A stretch of DNA of 64,000 bases from Rutpela maculata (Eukaryota; Arthropoda; Insecta; Coleoptera; Cerambycidae). The stretch spans positions 106,149,869-106,213,868 of the forward strand of contig OW386285.2 in assembly GCA_936432065.2 (NCBI GenBank), read 5' to 3'. The position numbers and the translations under genes were made by a program. Below the pieces are notes generated by a model. It did not search any database and had not been told where the DNA came from. It worked only from the letters and a program-made list of their open reading frames with translations. Below, piece after piece: positions 20,941-32,529 of the stretch (position 1 is its first letter; every line of letters starts with the position of its first letter).

Positions 20941-22507
20941 AAAAATTTAGACATCGCACATCTGAAGAGCTTCTTAAATATTGACACATTTTACTTATGA
21001 TATTGGATCTGGTAACAGGTGACGGCCACTGATGCCTGCATAAAATTTTTTGTAAATTAATAATGTAAACTCTTTAATTTCAAGTCTCGATTGTCGCTTC
21101 ACTTGAACTTAAAATCCAGATGACAATTAATTGTGGCTTGTGGCCTAGTAGTGTACCTAATAATTAATATGTTTTATATCACCCATTTGTAAAACCCTAA
21201 TGCTTTAATATTATTTTTGTAACAATCAAATTAATTTTTTACCATTTCTGTTCATTAAACATAATTCAGTTTCGACGTTAACTATATTTTGCTTCTATAT
21301 AATCTCTAATCGGATAACTTTCAATACGATTGTATAAGAGAATCCCATTGGACCATCTATCTAGCAGTTTAACCTGTCAGGATTAATTAATTCAAAATAA
21401 ATAAAATTTTCCGCAGCTTTCAAGATAATTAGCTTTTTGTTAAGCAACTGCGCGCCTGTTTACCTTCGTTTAAGTTGGCATAAACGCTTATTAGCGATTA
21501 ATTATATTTGATTTTATCTTTTAGAGTACCTGGCAGTAGTAAAAATTAACAATGATTTATGTATTGAAGTTTCACTATTAGTCTGCCTTCACCATTATTT
21601 GATTTTCGTAATAATATAATTTAAAATAATTAGTAGGTATTCCTAGTGTCGATGTTACTTTTGACAGTACAAAACATTGAAGAAAGTAAAAGGAGATATA
21701 ATATCATACCTATTATATCTATTGAATTTTTTTATTTATTATATTAATTTGTAGTATAGATAAGATATTGAAGTAGGTATTATAAAATAATAATTATTTT
21801 AAATAATTATTAGGGGCAATGTAACATGTGGTTCACATCTAACGTCTTTTATAAGTATAACGAGTAACAATCCAAACATAGAAAATGTAACGACTGCAAA
21901 GCATGAGTTAAATTGACCAAGGACTGGGATTACTATGATTTTATATTTCCATCTATAGTTAAATTTGGGAAAAGAATTTTTTTTTTAATGAAAAAAAAAA
22001 ACAAGAACAATGAATAGATCAATAAATTATATTTCAATAAAAGTTATTACAATTAGAATTTTGAACTTAAATAGGTATTTGATTGACAGACGTTTATCTT
22101 GCAGTCATAATAATGTGGATATGAACAAGATGCCGTTTACTCTCATAAGATAATCGTGCACTTGAAAAACACCGCACAATGTTCCCGACTTTTTGACAGG
22201 AGGGTCACTAAAATTTCGAAAACCCTCTGTATTATTTTCTTGGGGCTTGGAACAGAACAACTGGTGTTTTGTGAAAAGAATTAATTTGATGCCAAAATAA
22301 CTTTATTTTCGTTCACTTTCTAATATGAAAAAACTTAAGATATTTTATTAATTATGGTAGTTAATTACACTTGTCAATTAAACATATATCTGTGTTTTTA
22401 TTATCCGATGTTTGTTTGTTAAGATTTGATGATCCGGAGAAAACTGAACTGCGGCTTTGGCTGCCGATATTTATATTAAAAGTTACTGATTCTGAAACTT
22501 TCGCGAT
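20941..22507. other. AT-rich sequence, nothing recognised
   Basis: About 1.5 kb with no coding frame over 60 codons and no repeat ends that I can support. Possibly unique host intergenic or intronic DNA. Confidence 0.4.
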
Positions 22508-23232
22508 ATGCAATCGAATAGACTAGAAAAGTCTCAAATGATCTCCGTGAGAAATCGGAGTAAGGTAGTTGTTCAAACGGGTTGTAAGGAAACCCTGCTT
22601 GTTAATGTTGCCAAAGCTATTGACTCCACGTGGAAAAATGGCTTGGTGTACAAAATGGACATGGTCCATAATTTCCCAAAATATTTCTCACCAATAGCGT
22701 CATTCCTCACAGACAGATATATCCTGGTGCGAATAAATAACACACTTTTCACAAAAATAAGGTTCTCTGCAGGAGTTTCTCGGGGTCTATCCTTTCACCA
22801 ACACTTTTTAACCTTTTCACAGGAGACATCCCATTCTATCCCGACACAAATATAATCCTATACGCCAACGACTTAATGCTTTATAATCACAGCTTCTATA
22901 CCCAGACAGCTACTCAGAAAATAAGGTACCACATTAACAATATAATAAAATTCTACGCGGTCTGGAAAATTAACATAAATCTCCAAGAAACAAAAATAAT
23001 AAATTTTAACAGAAAATTCTCTAATATAAAAGGTAATATAAATTTTAGATACAAATTGACGGCCAGGACATAGAAGAAAAGGGGCGTCTCTCTGGACAAA
23101 ATATTATATTTTGCGCCGCACATCATTGCGGCGTCAAATAAAATCTATGCAGCCCTCAGTCGCCTATATCCATTAGTCAACAGGCGAAGTAAACTCACTA
23201 TAGAAATCAAATTGAGCCTTTTTAAGGCAATA
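22508..23232 (+). pseudogene. Jockey-like LINE reverse transcriptase fragment
   Basis: Translated in shifting frames this gives central reverse-transcriptase motifs: KAIDSTWKNGLVYKM (motif A region), FPKYFSPI and LTDRYILVRINN, a degenerate GVPQGS region, then LYANDLMLY near 22860. Active Jockey-type enzymes carry FADD or YADD. Here the first aspartate reads asparagine, so it would be inactive even without the frameshifts. The fragment continues with LSRLYPLVNRRSKLTIE and stops at 23232, where a second LINE in the opposite orientation begins. The 5' end, endonuclease domain and 3' end are missing. Confidence 0.72.
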
Positions 23233-24450
23233 GATAGATAGATACATTTTATTTGTTCACCTGTACAAAAGAATACAAAATACCCATACGGGTGTTGAAC
23301 ATGTCAAATAGAGAAAACCTAGGCTAAAATGAAGAGAAAAAAAAAAAGATACATATATAAAAAGACATAAAGAATATAGTCCACAGTACAGCGCTCTTTT
23401 TTTTAATGATTAGTAACAGGCTGAATTTTCGTGAGTAGCTTCGTTTTGACGAGACGCCCAACTTTTCTCTCTGCGAAAATTCTCGGTAGTGGTAGCTAAT
23501 AACTGCGCTTGGGCGTATGTATATATGTCGATTGGGTGATTGTTCAAATTTTATTAGCAACAGTTAGTTTTTTAGCTAAATCTTGAGATAATTTGATAAA
23601 AAACACGAAAAAACGTCTCTCCTACAAAATCGATGGTTTGACTGAAGCGTCCTCCACCCCCAACATGTCCAAATAACGAGGTCAAAAAAATAATTAGTAA
23701 CCAGCTGATTTTTTTACTACTGCTTAATAAATGTTTTTAAAATGAAATGGCCGCATTGTCCTACAAATTGAATGGTATGTTTTTCCAGTCCTACGCTCGG
23801 AAATTGTCAGTTCCACGGTAACACTTTTCTCATTAGTAACAACCTAATTTACGTTTTTTTTCTCTTGGGAATAAAGTGTGTAACACGATTTTACTAATGT
23901 CCTACAAAAAAGTGGTATATATTGATAAAAACTTAAAAACACTTATTTTGAAATTTCTTTCCACATTATAGTGCTAATGTTAGTTACTAAGGGTAGACCA
24001 TTAGTATATAAAATATATAAGAGGGGACCCAATATTGACCCTTGTGGCACCTCTCTGTGTACTTGTATGGTTTCTGATTTTATGACCACCAAATTCATCG
24101 GATTCTTTTAAGCACTGATTTCTGTTACTTAGATATGAAATTATTAACTTAAGAGCAACACGAATACCATACATTTCAATTTTTTAAATTAGAATATCAC
24201 GATCTACCGAATCAAAAGCTTTGGACAGGTCAAGGCATATGGCCATGGTATTATTATTTATGTTTAATGAATTAATTATTTCACATAAAGCATATCGTTC
24301 TAATTGTGGATTTATTCTTTCTGAAGTCATTTTGCATATCAGATATCAGATAGTTAACGACTTTCTAAAAATGTTGCTAACCTGTTGTAAATTATCTTTT
24401 CAAAAATTTTACTAATATTTGACAGCAATGACAATAAATCTACAATGCCC
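23233..24450 (-). mobile_element. LINE fragment with (TATC)n tail, inserted into the Jockey-like fragment
   Basis: On the minus strand the 3' end reads AATAAAATG then TATCTATCTATCTAT (23235-23254), a poly(A)-signal-like end with a short tandem tail. Upstream, 23985-24450 encodes part of a reverse transcriptase. The abrupt change at 23233, where the Jockey-like homology stops, marks the insertion. The middle (23300-23980) is AT-rich with no recognisable coding and may be 3' untranslated region or further insertions. Confidence 0.6.
23985..24450 (-). pseudogene. LINE reverse transcriptase remnant (Jockey/CR1-type)
   Basis: The minus-strand translation gives AICLDLSKAFDSVDRDILI (motif A, both aspartates present), then EMYGIRVALKLIISYLSNR. 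A damaged motif B follows (GATRVNIGSPLIYFIY where an active protein would have GVPQGS..GPLL). Stops and frameshifts are present. Only about 150 residues of an enzyme that normally exceeds 800 are left. Confidence 0.7.
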
Positions 24451-24938
24451 AAAAAATAAAATTGATTTAAAATACCCAAAATCGTAAACTAACATCATTA
24501 AAACCCCATAGAAAACAAAAAATAAAAAAAAATCTCTCCAGAAATATAAGCAATTAAAATCTGCCGGATTTTACCAACTCCTGAAACGTGACGTCGGATG
24601 GAGAAAGTCGGATGACGGCGTCAAGCGACACTTATGATTGAATATAAGGACGTCTCAAAGCCAACCGCCGCCCAGTCTATTAATTAGGGTGAAGACGTAC
24701 CGCTCGGCTAAAGTATGCCATCTGTGGTATGCGAGACTAGTTTTCTCGATGTGACGTCACAGTAGTTTTCGTAAGGAGTGGCGAGGATTTCAACTTTAAT
24801 TATTTATCGCAAAGTAAGTACTGCGATTTAAGAGCTGATATTCGGTGTGGCGTGTTTTTATACATAAACACACACTTTAATGAAATTTACAAAAATGGGC
24901 AAGTTCCCCATTGCTTATGTTATCTTTCTCTCCTTTTT
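24451..24938. other. Sequence without recognised feature
   Basis: Contains the palindromic GTGACGTCAC near 24752. Similar GTGACGTCA-containing stretches occur near 26495 and 35213, hinting at another low-copy repeat. No gene. Confidence 0.35.
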
Positions 24939-24942
24939 TATA

Positions 24943-25906
24943 CCCACACAGCACAGGCTGACCCCGGGACATCCTAAAATGATCTCATATATCCGATAAA
25001 TGGATTGTCCATTAGGGATGCCGATAGGAAGTTCAATGGTTATCCTTTGGTCCAAATAACAGCCAGAATTGGGATATCCACTGGATAACCTATACGGATA
25101 TCAATAGGATAACCTTTAGGGTTGTTGATGTCCTATATAAAACCTATATAGGGATAACCAAAGGCTATTCCAAGGGTCATCCATAGGTCAACTTGTTGGG
25201 CTAATGTAGGTCCCAAATACATGATAATTCATGACAGTTTCAATAAGTGCACTTTGCAAATTACTTCTGTTGCGATATATACCTAGTCAGCAGTAACTAC
25301 TGCCAAAAAGTCAGAAACTACAGTGTGGTCTATCCACTACGCAGGAAATACACATATCACAAATGCATATTTTATTGTATATTATTTTTTTGCAATATGA
25401 GATTTATTTATATCACTCAAGGGAGGGTGAGTATACCCAGAATTTCAAACGGTTGTCTACAGCAATGACAATATTTTGGGAAGAGGAGATACCTATGGAT
25501 AACAAGTTGCAATTATATGTGGATGTCTGTAGGTTGCCCAGATTTTAACCTAAATTGGTCCCTTTTTCTTCCTATATGGGACAACAATGGGCTATCCCAT
25601 TGTGGATGTCTGTAAGTTGTTCAGATTTTAACCTAAATTGATCCCTTTTTCGTCCTAGGGACAACCATAGGCGTCCCATTGTGGATGACTGTAATATGTC
25701 CAGATTTTAACCTAAATTGGTCCCTTTTCCTTCCTATGGACAACCATGGGCTATCCATTGAAGATATCCATGGGCAATCACATTTAGTCCCAAAAGAATC
25801 CACAGGAAGTCCTAAATCTGGAGTAACCAGTTTAGGACGTCCATAGAATGTCTTGCTTATCTAGTATGGCCACTGGTTGTCCTAAAGGTAGCGAGTGCTG
25901 TGTGGG
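24943..25906. mobile_element. TIR element flanked by TATA, unknown superfamily
   Basis: The left end CCCACACAGCACAGGCTGACC and right end GGTAGCGAGTGCTGTGTGGG share a 12-13 bp inverted repeat (CCCACACAGCAC). Both sides carry TATA (24939-24942, 25907-25910), so the duplication is TA or TATA. The interior is unusual: many 8-mers of the form GG-N4-CC, plus three tandem units on the right. There is no transposase. It may belong to Tc1/mariner or another TA/TATA-duplicating superfamily. Confidence 0.6.
25519..25770 (+). repeat. Three tandem units of about 80 bp
   Basis: Units start at about 25521, 25604 and 25683 with GGATGTCTGTARGTTGYYC. They share CAGATTTTAACCTAAATTGG, CCCTTTTTC and GGACAACCATGGGCTATCC. 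They lie in the right half of the TATA-flanked element. Confidence 0.8.
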
Positions 25907-25949
25907 TATATTCTCCCGAATCCTCTCATTTCTTTACCACCTCAATCAG

Positions 25950-26160
25950 TGAGACGAAAATATAGCGTAACGGTAGAAACCAGATGACAAGAGGCAAAGA
26001 GGACGCCCTCGACGACATTAGGCTGATGTCACTAAGGATATGATGGGAAAGAGCTTTGGTGAGGCAGTGCGTCTAACGGACCACGACAAAAGTTGGCGGG
26101 TTGTCATAAGACAAAGGGAGGCTACTAGAGTAGTGTCATGATTCCTAAAACCATTTTGAA
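25950..26160 (+). pseudogene. C-terminal remnant of a LINE ORF2 protein
   Basis: One plus-strand frame gives RGRPRRH*ADVTKDMMGK then SFGEAVRLTDHDKSWRVVIR. This resembles the GRPxxxWxDDV...AxDRxxWRxxI tail found at the end of many insect LINE proteins. The conserved tryptophan position reads as a stop. Only about 50 residues remain and the clade cannot be named. Confidence 0.5.
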
Positions 26161-26329
26161 AACGTTAAGAATAAAAAGAAGACGAAGATTGAGCTTCTCA
26201 AGTCACCGACCATATTTCTGCCTCGTACATTTTTGATTTAACTTTTGTAGGATTCTCATTCCTTCGACATTAACACCTAATTCAAGTATCTCATCACCTC
26301 TTTGCAAGTTTTTGTATAATTGCCTTAAC

Positions 26330-26828
26330 TTCACTGGGCTCATTTAATGAATTTCATTAGTAGTTGTTACTTTTTGTGGATAAAGTATTACTTAAAAATA
26401 GACAATATTGAAAATTTCAGATGAATCCGATCGATACGTGGTTTTCGAAATATACGACGTTTAAAGAGGAAATTAGAAGCGCGGTGCGACCAACATCGTG
26501 ACGTCAGAGAATAGTAAAATATAAATCGGTGAAAATAGTTGATAAACTGAAATTGTTCACAAACACGCATAAGTTTCAAAACACACTGCTTGAATTAACG
26601 ATTTGTAATATTGTGAAACTATAATAACGCGCTGTAGCTATCCGCTTCGGCTATCAAGTGACCTCACGGCCGACACTCGACAAGGCGGGTGCGGTCCATT
26701 TTTATGATTTTTTTTAGTCGATTTAGAGGTCTCACAAAATTCTAGTTTTTTGCACAGGGTCTTAAAATTATAAGATCTTTCCGATAATCAAATAAAAAAA
26801 AAGTGCTAAATGAGCCCATTAAGTTGAA
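26330..26828. repeat. Probable short TIR element
   Basis: The left end TTCACTGGGCTCATTTAATG and the right-end complement AACTTAATGGGCTCATTTAGC share a GGGCTCATTTA core as imperfect inverted ends. The interior holds a GC-richer stretch with GTGACGTCA near 26495. No target-site duplication was confirmed. Confidence 0.4.
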
Positions 26829-26835
26829 ACTGCAC

Positions 26836-27694
26836 TAGAGCAACATCTACGGTACAGGAATAGCATCTTGTTAAATAACCAAAGATTAATGAAAGTATAA
26901 AACTAAAATTTTAAAATCATCCATTTTATCATCCATTTAAGCAGGATATGTTTTGTAAAGGTATCAACGCCAATACCCAATCTGTTTTATCATTTACTAG
27001 GTATTTATTTTCATTTTATCTGGCTGCTGTTAAAATTTAGTTTCCTCGTTCTCGTGTCACAGATTCAAGACGAAATTTAATTACATGAAAAAATCATTAA
27101 ATAAACATTCCCGTTTTAATTTCCCTATTAATATTTCCACCATATTCTTTATGAAAGAAAGAAACGGTCTAAGTGCGTTGACGTTTAAGTTTGCGAAGTA
27201 GTAGTAGTAGTATTTAACAGTAGAATTTAATATCTAATTAAAAGATATTTCTATGTGTTCGGTGTAGTAGTGTTTCTAAAAATGGAGTGCTAAAAATATA
27301 TTGAAATTAATTTTGACACTAACATCTACGACATATTTATTATAAAATGTTGTTTGACTCATAGGTAGAACAATAGGCAAATGAACCGCATTAAATTCTG
27401 TTAGACTCCTTGCCGAATCTACGTGTAAGCATTTGGTTTCAGGGCATGTTCAATTTGTTATTAGTCATCCTGATCCACCAAATTTGCATAGAGGGAATTC
27501 ACATCAATCAATTTTATATGAATCATTTCTACTAGAAAAAAAACTGTACATTATATTTGCATGCGGCAATCGTCGACCTCATAAATAATGGACACAAATT
27601 TTATGATGTGTTTGGACTGAAAAAAAGTTACATTCTCTTTACGAAACGCAGGTTTCTTTTATAGTTCAGTCTCCATGTCCTGAAATAATTAGTG
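26836..27694. other. AT-rich sequence, nothing recognised
   Basis: Contains a short AGT trinucleotide run near 27198-27211. No gene or repeat boundary that I can support. Confidence 0.4.
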
Positions 27695-27965
27695 GTAATG
27701 AAAATTAATTTAACTCCATGCCGTTTTGAGGACTTTTAGGGGGTCCATCCCGAGTGTGTATGTAAATTTCTTACTTCTGTTGTCTCGGTGGAAACGCTGC
27801 CATCTTGAAAAAAGAGTTGAGTTTCTTTTCATTGAAGTACCCCACTTCCTGTCAAGGTTATGTATAGCTTAATATTCTTTATAATTTTGATCCTTTTACT
27901 TTGTCTCGTAGGATTAGTATTTTACGATTTATAGTACGAGAAAGGTGAAAATGAATGACTTGAAT
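27695..27965 (+). repeat. Long inverted repeat, left arm
   Basis: Matches the reverse complement of about 32210-32490. Shared blocks are TTTAACTCCATGCCG, GTGTGTATGTAAATTTC, TTTATAATTTTGATC and TACGATTTATAGT. Identity looks about 75-80 percent with several indels. The arms are 4.2 kb apart. Confidence 0.7.
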
Positions 27966-28737
27966 AATGCTTTTCTCCTTTTTGGCGTCTTTAGAAAGTC
28001 TTACGTTAGAAATAAGTATTACTAATTTATAGAGCATGAAGAAATGTACAAATGTCATACACAATATTTGCAATATTTGTACTCAATATCAGTATCAAGG
28101 TTGTCAGGTAGGCGCGGAACTTAGAAAAGTTTGTCGAGGTGTTAGGTCGCGTCGCGTCAAAAATTATTCCAATAAAACTCATTTCAACACTACAATAGTC
28201 GTAGAACTCCAGGCACCTTTTTTATGTGGTGTCCCCAAGAGGTCTAATCCACGGTCTGTCCTCATTGTCAACATATTAACTTTATTTTTAATAAGCTAGT
28301 GTATTTATTTTTTGGATGATTCTAGTTAAATTTCGTCAATTTCTTCCTTGACGCAATTTCATTGCAATTTCTTCATCTTCAATATGTCCAGTATAATTAT
28401 ACTCTTCGCAAATACAAAAATGAAGACTATACTGCATTTGATCGGCACATTTCTAATATTGTTCGAAGACAAAAAAATTTGCGTTAGTGAACGAATTTTG
28501 AACAATTTTCAAAATGACTCTGTCTGTCTGTTTATCGGTTCGTCACGTTTCTTTTGAGCACAATAACTTAAGAAAGAAAAGTCCGATTGTATTGAAATTT
28601 AGACAGTAAGTTAGTGTTAGCTATAGGAAGAAAATCAATCAACAAATAAGAAAGCTATTAATTAAAATTTTTGTTACCTGTAAATGTAAATCTTGCGAAA
28701 TTTTATTTCATAATAATATATCCAATCATTGAAATAT

Positions 28738-30097
28738 TTTATTACTCTTTCTCATTTTCGAATAGAGTATAATAAATTAAATACTAAGTGTGTTTTAAAA
28801 CATGGTGTAATTAAGTTTGCCTACACTGAACCATATATTATATATGTTGTGCCTTAATTCGAGGGTCTAATTTTATTCATAAATATACTTATCCTAAATT
28901 CAGCCTCTTAAAGGGGATAAGTGAAACCTAATTATTTGCTAATAAATTCAAAACATCTTAAGAAAACAAAAATTAAATTTAGGCTGATCACTGACAGTTT
29001 TTCAGTCTTTCCGGTAGATGGTTGTATATTTTTATACAATTAATTTTTGGCCCTCTGCTTACCTGCGTTAATCTGTATATGTGAATAAACAAATTACTAT
29101 TGATATTACTTTTACGCTCTGAATACACCAAAATAGGGTTGTTTCGTTTTACTCCATTTGGCAAGAATGTCATTAAATTAGTTTTATTAGAATTTAGTTA
29201 GGCAAACATCGCTGTTCCACATTGACATATTGGAAATGTTAGGTTTAGCGTTTTGGGCTAGTGTAGATACATCTTCCTCTTTCATGATCATTCATACATC
29301 ATCAGCAAATAGTGTCACAAAGCAATCTGCTACAGTCGTTAGATCATTTATGAAGACAGTAAATAACAGCGGCCCCAGCACATTGCCCGGTGGCACCCCA
29401 TTGATGGTTATTTTGATAGAAATTTTGTTCCCTTCATCATCGACTTGTACGACCTGTTTTCTGCCCTCCAGATATGAAGCTAATCGGTGATATGCACAGT
29501 GTCGTGTCCTAAGGATCAGACCACCATACTGTTATGTATTTTAATGCGCTGAATCACGATTTTTTTCTAACTTCAAATAATAGCTAAAAATCCATGAAAA
29601 GTCTGATATTTTTGACATTACAAAAAAACTGTGGTGCAAGATACAGATTCAACGTATCAAAATATACAGGGGTGGACCATTTTATTCTATTATTGGAAAT
29701 ATCTCGTCGTGTAAGCCACCAATTAAGAAATTACCTCACAAAAGTTGTTGGGTTCTAAGGGGGCCATATGATTCTGTGGTCGGGCAACGGGGTACGTGAT
29801 CTTGGTGAGGCTCGGTGATACCTAACTTTGTTTTTTAAATGGGAATTCCTATTTTTTATTGCAGAATCTAATTCTACGAAAAAAAAATACGTTCAAGTAT
29901 GAGTTTCAAAAATTTTTTTCTGTGGACGTGACTCGGGCCCAATACTAATAATTGAAATCACAAGAACCAAATTATCTCGCCGGTTAAGTTAACAATTGAA
30001 AAATGACTTAAATAAAAGTTGTAGGATTCGATAAGGGTCATCTAATAGTATGGTTTAGTACCCGGTCCGGGCCCTGGGGCCCCCAACTTATTTTTTT
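28738..30097. mobile_element. Composite insertion inside copy C
   Basis: The family sequence is continuous in copies D and F but broken here between GAAATAT (ending 28737) and TGATTCTGG (30098). The 1.36-kb insert contains minus-strand LINE coding remnants (28985-29510) and, from 29667, a stretch starting CAGGGGTGGACCATTTTATT after TA, a mariner-like terminus without a matching right end. It is probably more than one event. Confidence 0.5.
28985..29510 (-). pseudogene. LINE reverse transcriptase remnant with internal deletion
   Basis: Minus strand 29510 to 29200 reads RLASYLEGRKQVVQVDDEG, then GVPPGNVLGPLLFTVFINDL (motif B) and LFADDV (motif C, both aspartates intact), then a stop. After a gap with most of the thumb region missing, 29173-28985 gives the C-terminal tail (KINCIKIYNHLPERLKNCQ). 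This order fits Jockey/CR1-type LINE proteins. Two changes are visible in the PQGS motif (PPGN). It is a dead fragment. Confidence 0.72.
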
Positions 30098-30181
30098 ATA
30101 TGATTCTGGAATAATATATATTATAGACATTGGATTTCTGTAGTAATGTATGATGGTGTAGTGGCTAAAGTTTTGCCTTGC

Positions 30182-31304
30182 TGTTGAAGGCGCACATGGC
30201 CCGTGCCACGGCGTATTACGACAAGTGGAAGATTCGGATCAACACTGAGAGTCTGAGGCAATTCTCTTCACGCGTCGATTCATCTAACCCAGGATATTAA
30301 CGCCAATTTCGATCAAGGGTAGAGAAATTCCAAATGCGTGAAGTATCTGGGGGTTAACTTGGACAAACGACTGACATTTAATACACACATAAACGAGACG
30401 GTACGAAAGGTCTACGGTCACGTCCAAGAGTCTGTATCCGCTCCTGGCCAGGGGCCGTATGGTCGGACATGACAATGAAAAAACTCAGAGTTTTTGAACA
30501 CAAATGTATGCGCCTTATTTCTGATTCGGCAGATACACCTTCCTAAGAAACTTATACGCATGTTGCTATGGCATAACCCCACTAGCGGATTACGCCCAAG
30601 AAATATCACAAAAATTTTATTTCTTCAAACTGGGCGATAGTCCGCTAACTCGCAACGTAATACAAATCAGATGTGATGCCCCATTTCTGATAAAACACCC
30701 CTCACCATACCAGGCATTGCCTATTTTCAGGAAACCACTTTATCTACACTTTCCTTTATCATAACTTATTTCTACTCTACATTCTGTCTTTTCTTAACTT
30801 TACATCTTTAATCCTCTCCTTTCTTTTTTTCATTTGTCATCTTTTGTTTTTACTCTTTTTGTTCTTTTTGTCCTTTTTGTCATTCTAAATACATTTCTGG
30901 GTGATTTTCTAAAAATTAAAACTTTTTAAATAAAAACCTTTTTAAATATAATATTTTTCTGGCGGCAGAGAGACCACCGGAGTGCAGTTGTTTCGAACGA
31001 GTTTTTTCGTTTAGCTTTTTCCCATGTCAACTACCCAAGTTTTTCAGTGCTTGTGCCTAGTGATAGTTTTTAAGTTATTTTTAATTATTTTTAAGACTCT
31101 TTATGGACTATTCCTAGTCAAAATGTTAATTTGTAAATCCGCCATAGGCGGATAGGAGTTTTCAACCTTTTTTTATTTCTTCATTGTCGTTAAGCCGAAC
31201 CGGACCTGTCCCAGCCAGCCCTACAACCACCAAGGCGCTGTGGGCCGTTGTTATTGTGTCGTAACTGCGAATAAACTTCTTTTCCTTCCTTTATTATTCT
31301 TCCT
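30182..31304 (+). mobile_element. Jockey-like LINE, 5'-truncated, inserted in the tRNA-like core of copy C
   Basis: The left part translates in shifting frames to LGVNLDKRLTFNTHINETV (30355-30410) and later pieces of the connection region. This is the same family as 52893-53340 (LINE on the minus strand) and 10392-10630. The coding part decays by about 30720. A pyrimidine-rich untranslated region, TTCTGGCGGCAGAGAGACC at 30957 and AATAAACTTC near 31270 follow. The left junction falls directly after GCCTTGC of the tRNA-like core and the right side restarts with TTTGCAGT, suggesting a short imperfect target duplication. Confidence 0.65.
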
Positions 31305-31545
31305 CTTTGCAGTCCAAGGGTCGTGTGTTCGAATTCCAGACAGGTTGAATATTTTTTTAAAACTTTTTTTATATGTACTTATTTTTGTACTAACGAGTGT
31401 TTCACCAATCAGTTTGGTATCACAAAATTTAGAACATCCAAAATCTAACATTATTTACAAGAAAACTGCGAAGAGTATCCTATAGAATGTGTAACAATTA
31501 TATACAAAGTTCAGTAAATCGGCGAAGAGCATGTTTTTTGCTTGT

Positions 31546-32209
31546 TTTTACATATTTCTTCCATCATCGCAGTACCTTCGTCGTTGATTTCGTTTTCCTC
31601 AAGCACGTTGGGGAAGCCTGGTACATTTTTGCAAGTTTCGGCACATCGTGGAACACTCATGCCTTTATGCTTTATGACAACCAGCTGTGTTAGTAATTGG
31701 TAAGAGCCCACGATCGTTCTGCGCCAGCTCCATTTTTCAGGTCTTTGTCAAATCCGAGCCATGTCTGCACTTGATGATATGTTCTATACGTGCGTTGTTC
31801 TGCTTTTTGTGTAGGTGGTAATGTCGAAATGTAGAATTTGCTTTTTGTAATTGATTTCTTGGTAATACTTGCTTTTTTTAAGACTTACCAAAGATGCGAA
31901 AAAAGAAAAAACATTTTCCTTATGTTATTTACCCCACCACCGTGGTTCTCCCTGTAGTGTCTATTTTAAGATGTCCTGACAGACCCCTGGACGAGAAGCG
32001 TGCGACCCCGTTATATCCATTTTCGCCATCTTCTATATATATTTTCCTCTCTCTCTCTCCTTGTTAGATTAGACGATATAGGATATTTTCGCACACTTAT
32101 TCACAGTATTCAAGTATGTTGTATAAGCAACAAATTAATCTAAGAGTTTAATTGACTTTTAACAAATTGCGGCTGGCAGCATGGTCCTTGACTGAACGCA
32201 ATAAAAGGA
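31546..32209. other. Sequence without recognised feature
   Basis: Overlapping short frames on both strands at 31487-31711 have no recognised domain. A CTCTCTCTCTCTCC run occurs at 32047-32060. Confidence 0.35.
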
Positions 32210-32490
32210 ACATTAATTCTTACCTTTCTCGCACTATAAATCGTAAAATATTAATCCTATGAAAAAAAAATAAAAAAGATCAAAATTATAGAGAATTTCA
32301 AGGTCTACAAAGCTTTGTCTTCTTTTTTTTTTTAAATTTGACAGGAAGCGAGACATTTAGAAAAAAACGAAACTCATTTTTCGTTTCGTTTCAATAGAGG
32401 TCAGAAATTTACATAAACACTCCAGACAGACCTCCCCCCCCCTACAAGCATTCAAAGCGGCATGGAGTTAAATTCATTTTCATCGAAGAA
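32210..32490 (-). repeat. Long inverted repeat, right arm
   Basis: Reverse-complement partner of 27695-27965, containing TTTCTCGCACTATAAATCG, GATCAAAATTATAGAGAAT and GGCATGGAGTTAAATTCATT. A T run and a run of nine or so C distinguish this arm. Confidence 0.7.
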
Positions 32491-32529
32491 AATCCTACGG
32501 ACTGGAATATTAGTAATACCTACTAGATA

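Larger units (their letters stand above)
28398..31545 (+). repeat. GCGAAGAGTA repeat family, copy C (broken by two insertions)
   Basis: The 5' half is 28398-28737: hairpin TATACTCTTCGC...GAAGACTATA, TTTGATCGGCACATTTC, AAAAGTCCGATTGTATT. The family sequence resumes at 30098 (TGATTCTGGAATAATATAT) and runs into the tRNA-like core at 30150-30181. It is broken again by a LINE fragment and resumes at 31305 with TTTGCAGTCCAAGGGTCG and GTTCGAATTCCAGACAGG. The 3' module with GCGAAGAGTATCC and GGCGAAGAGCATG ends at about 31545. Copy D shows the uninterrupted order. Confidence 0.7.

Noticed and set aside
20567..20941. 124-codon open frame
   Set aside because: It runs antisense through the 5S-derived SINE and its target duplication into a simple repeat tail; not a gene.
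31251..31451. Minus-strand frame with SGIRTHDP
   Set aside because: This peptide is a well-known by-product of translating tRNA-like B-box sequence antisense; here it is the core of copy C.
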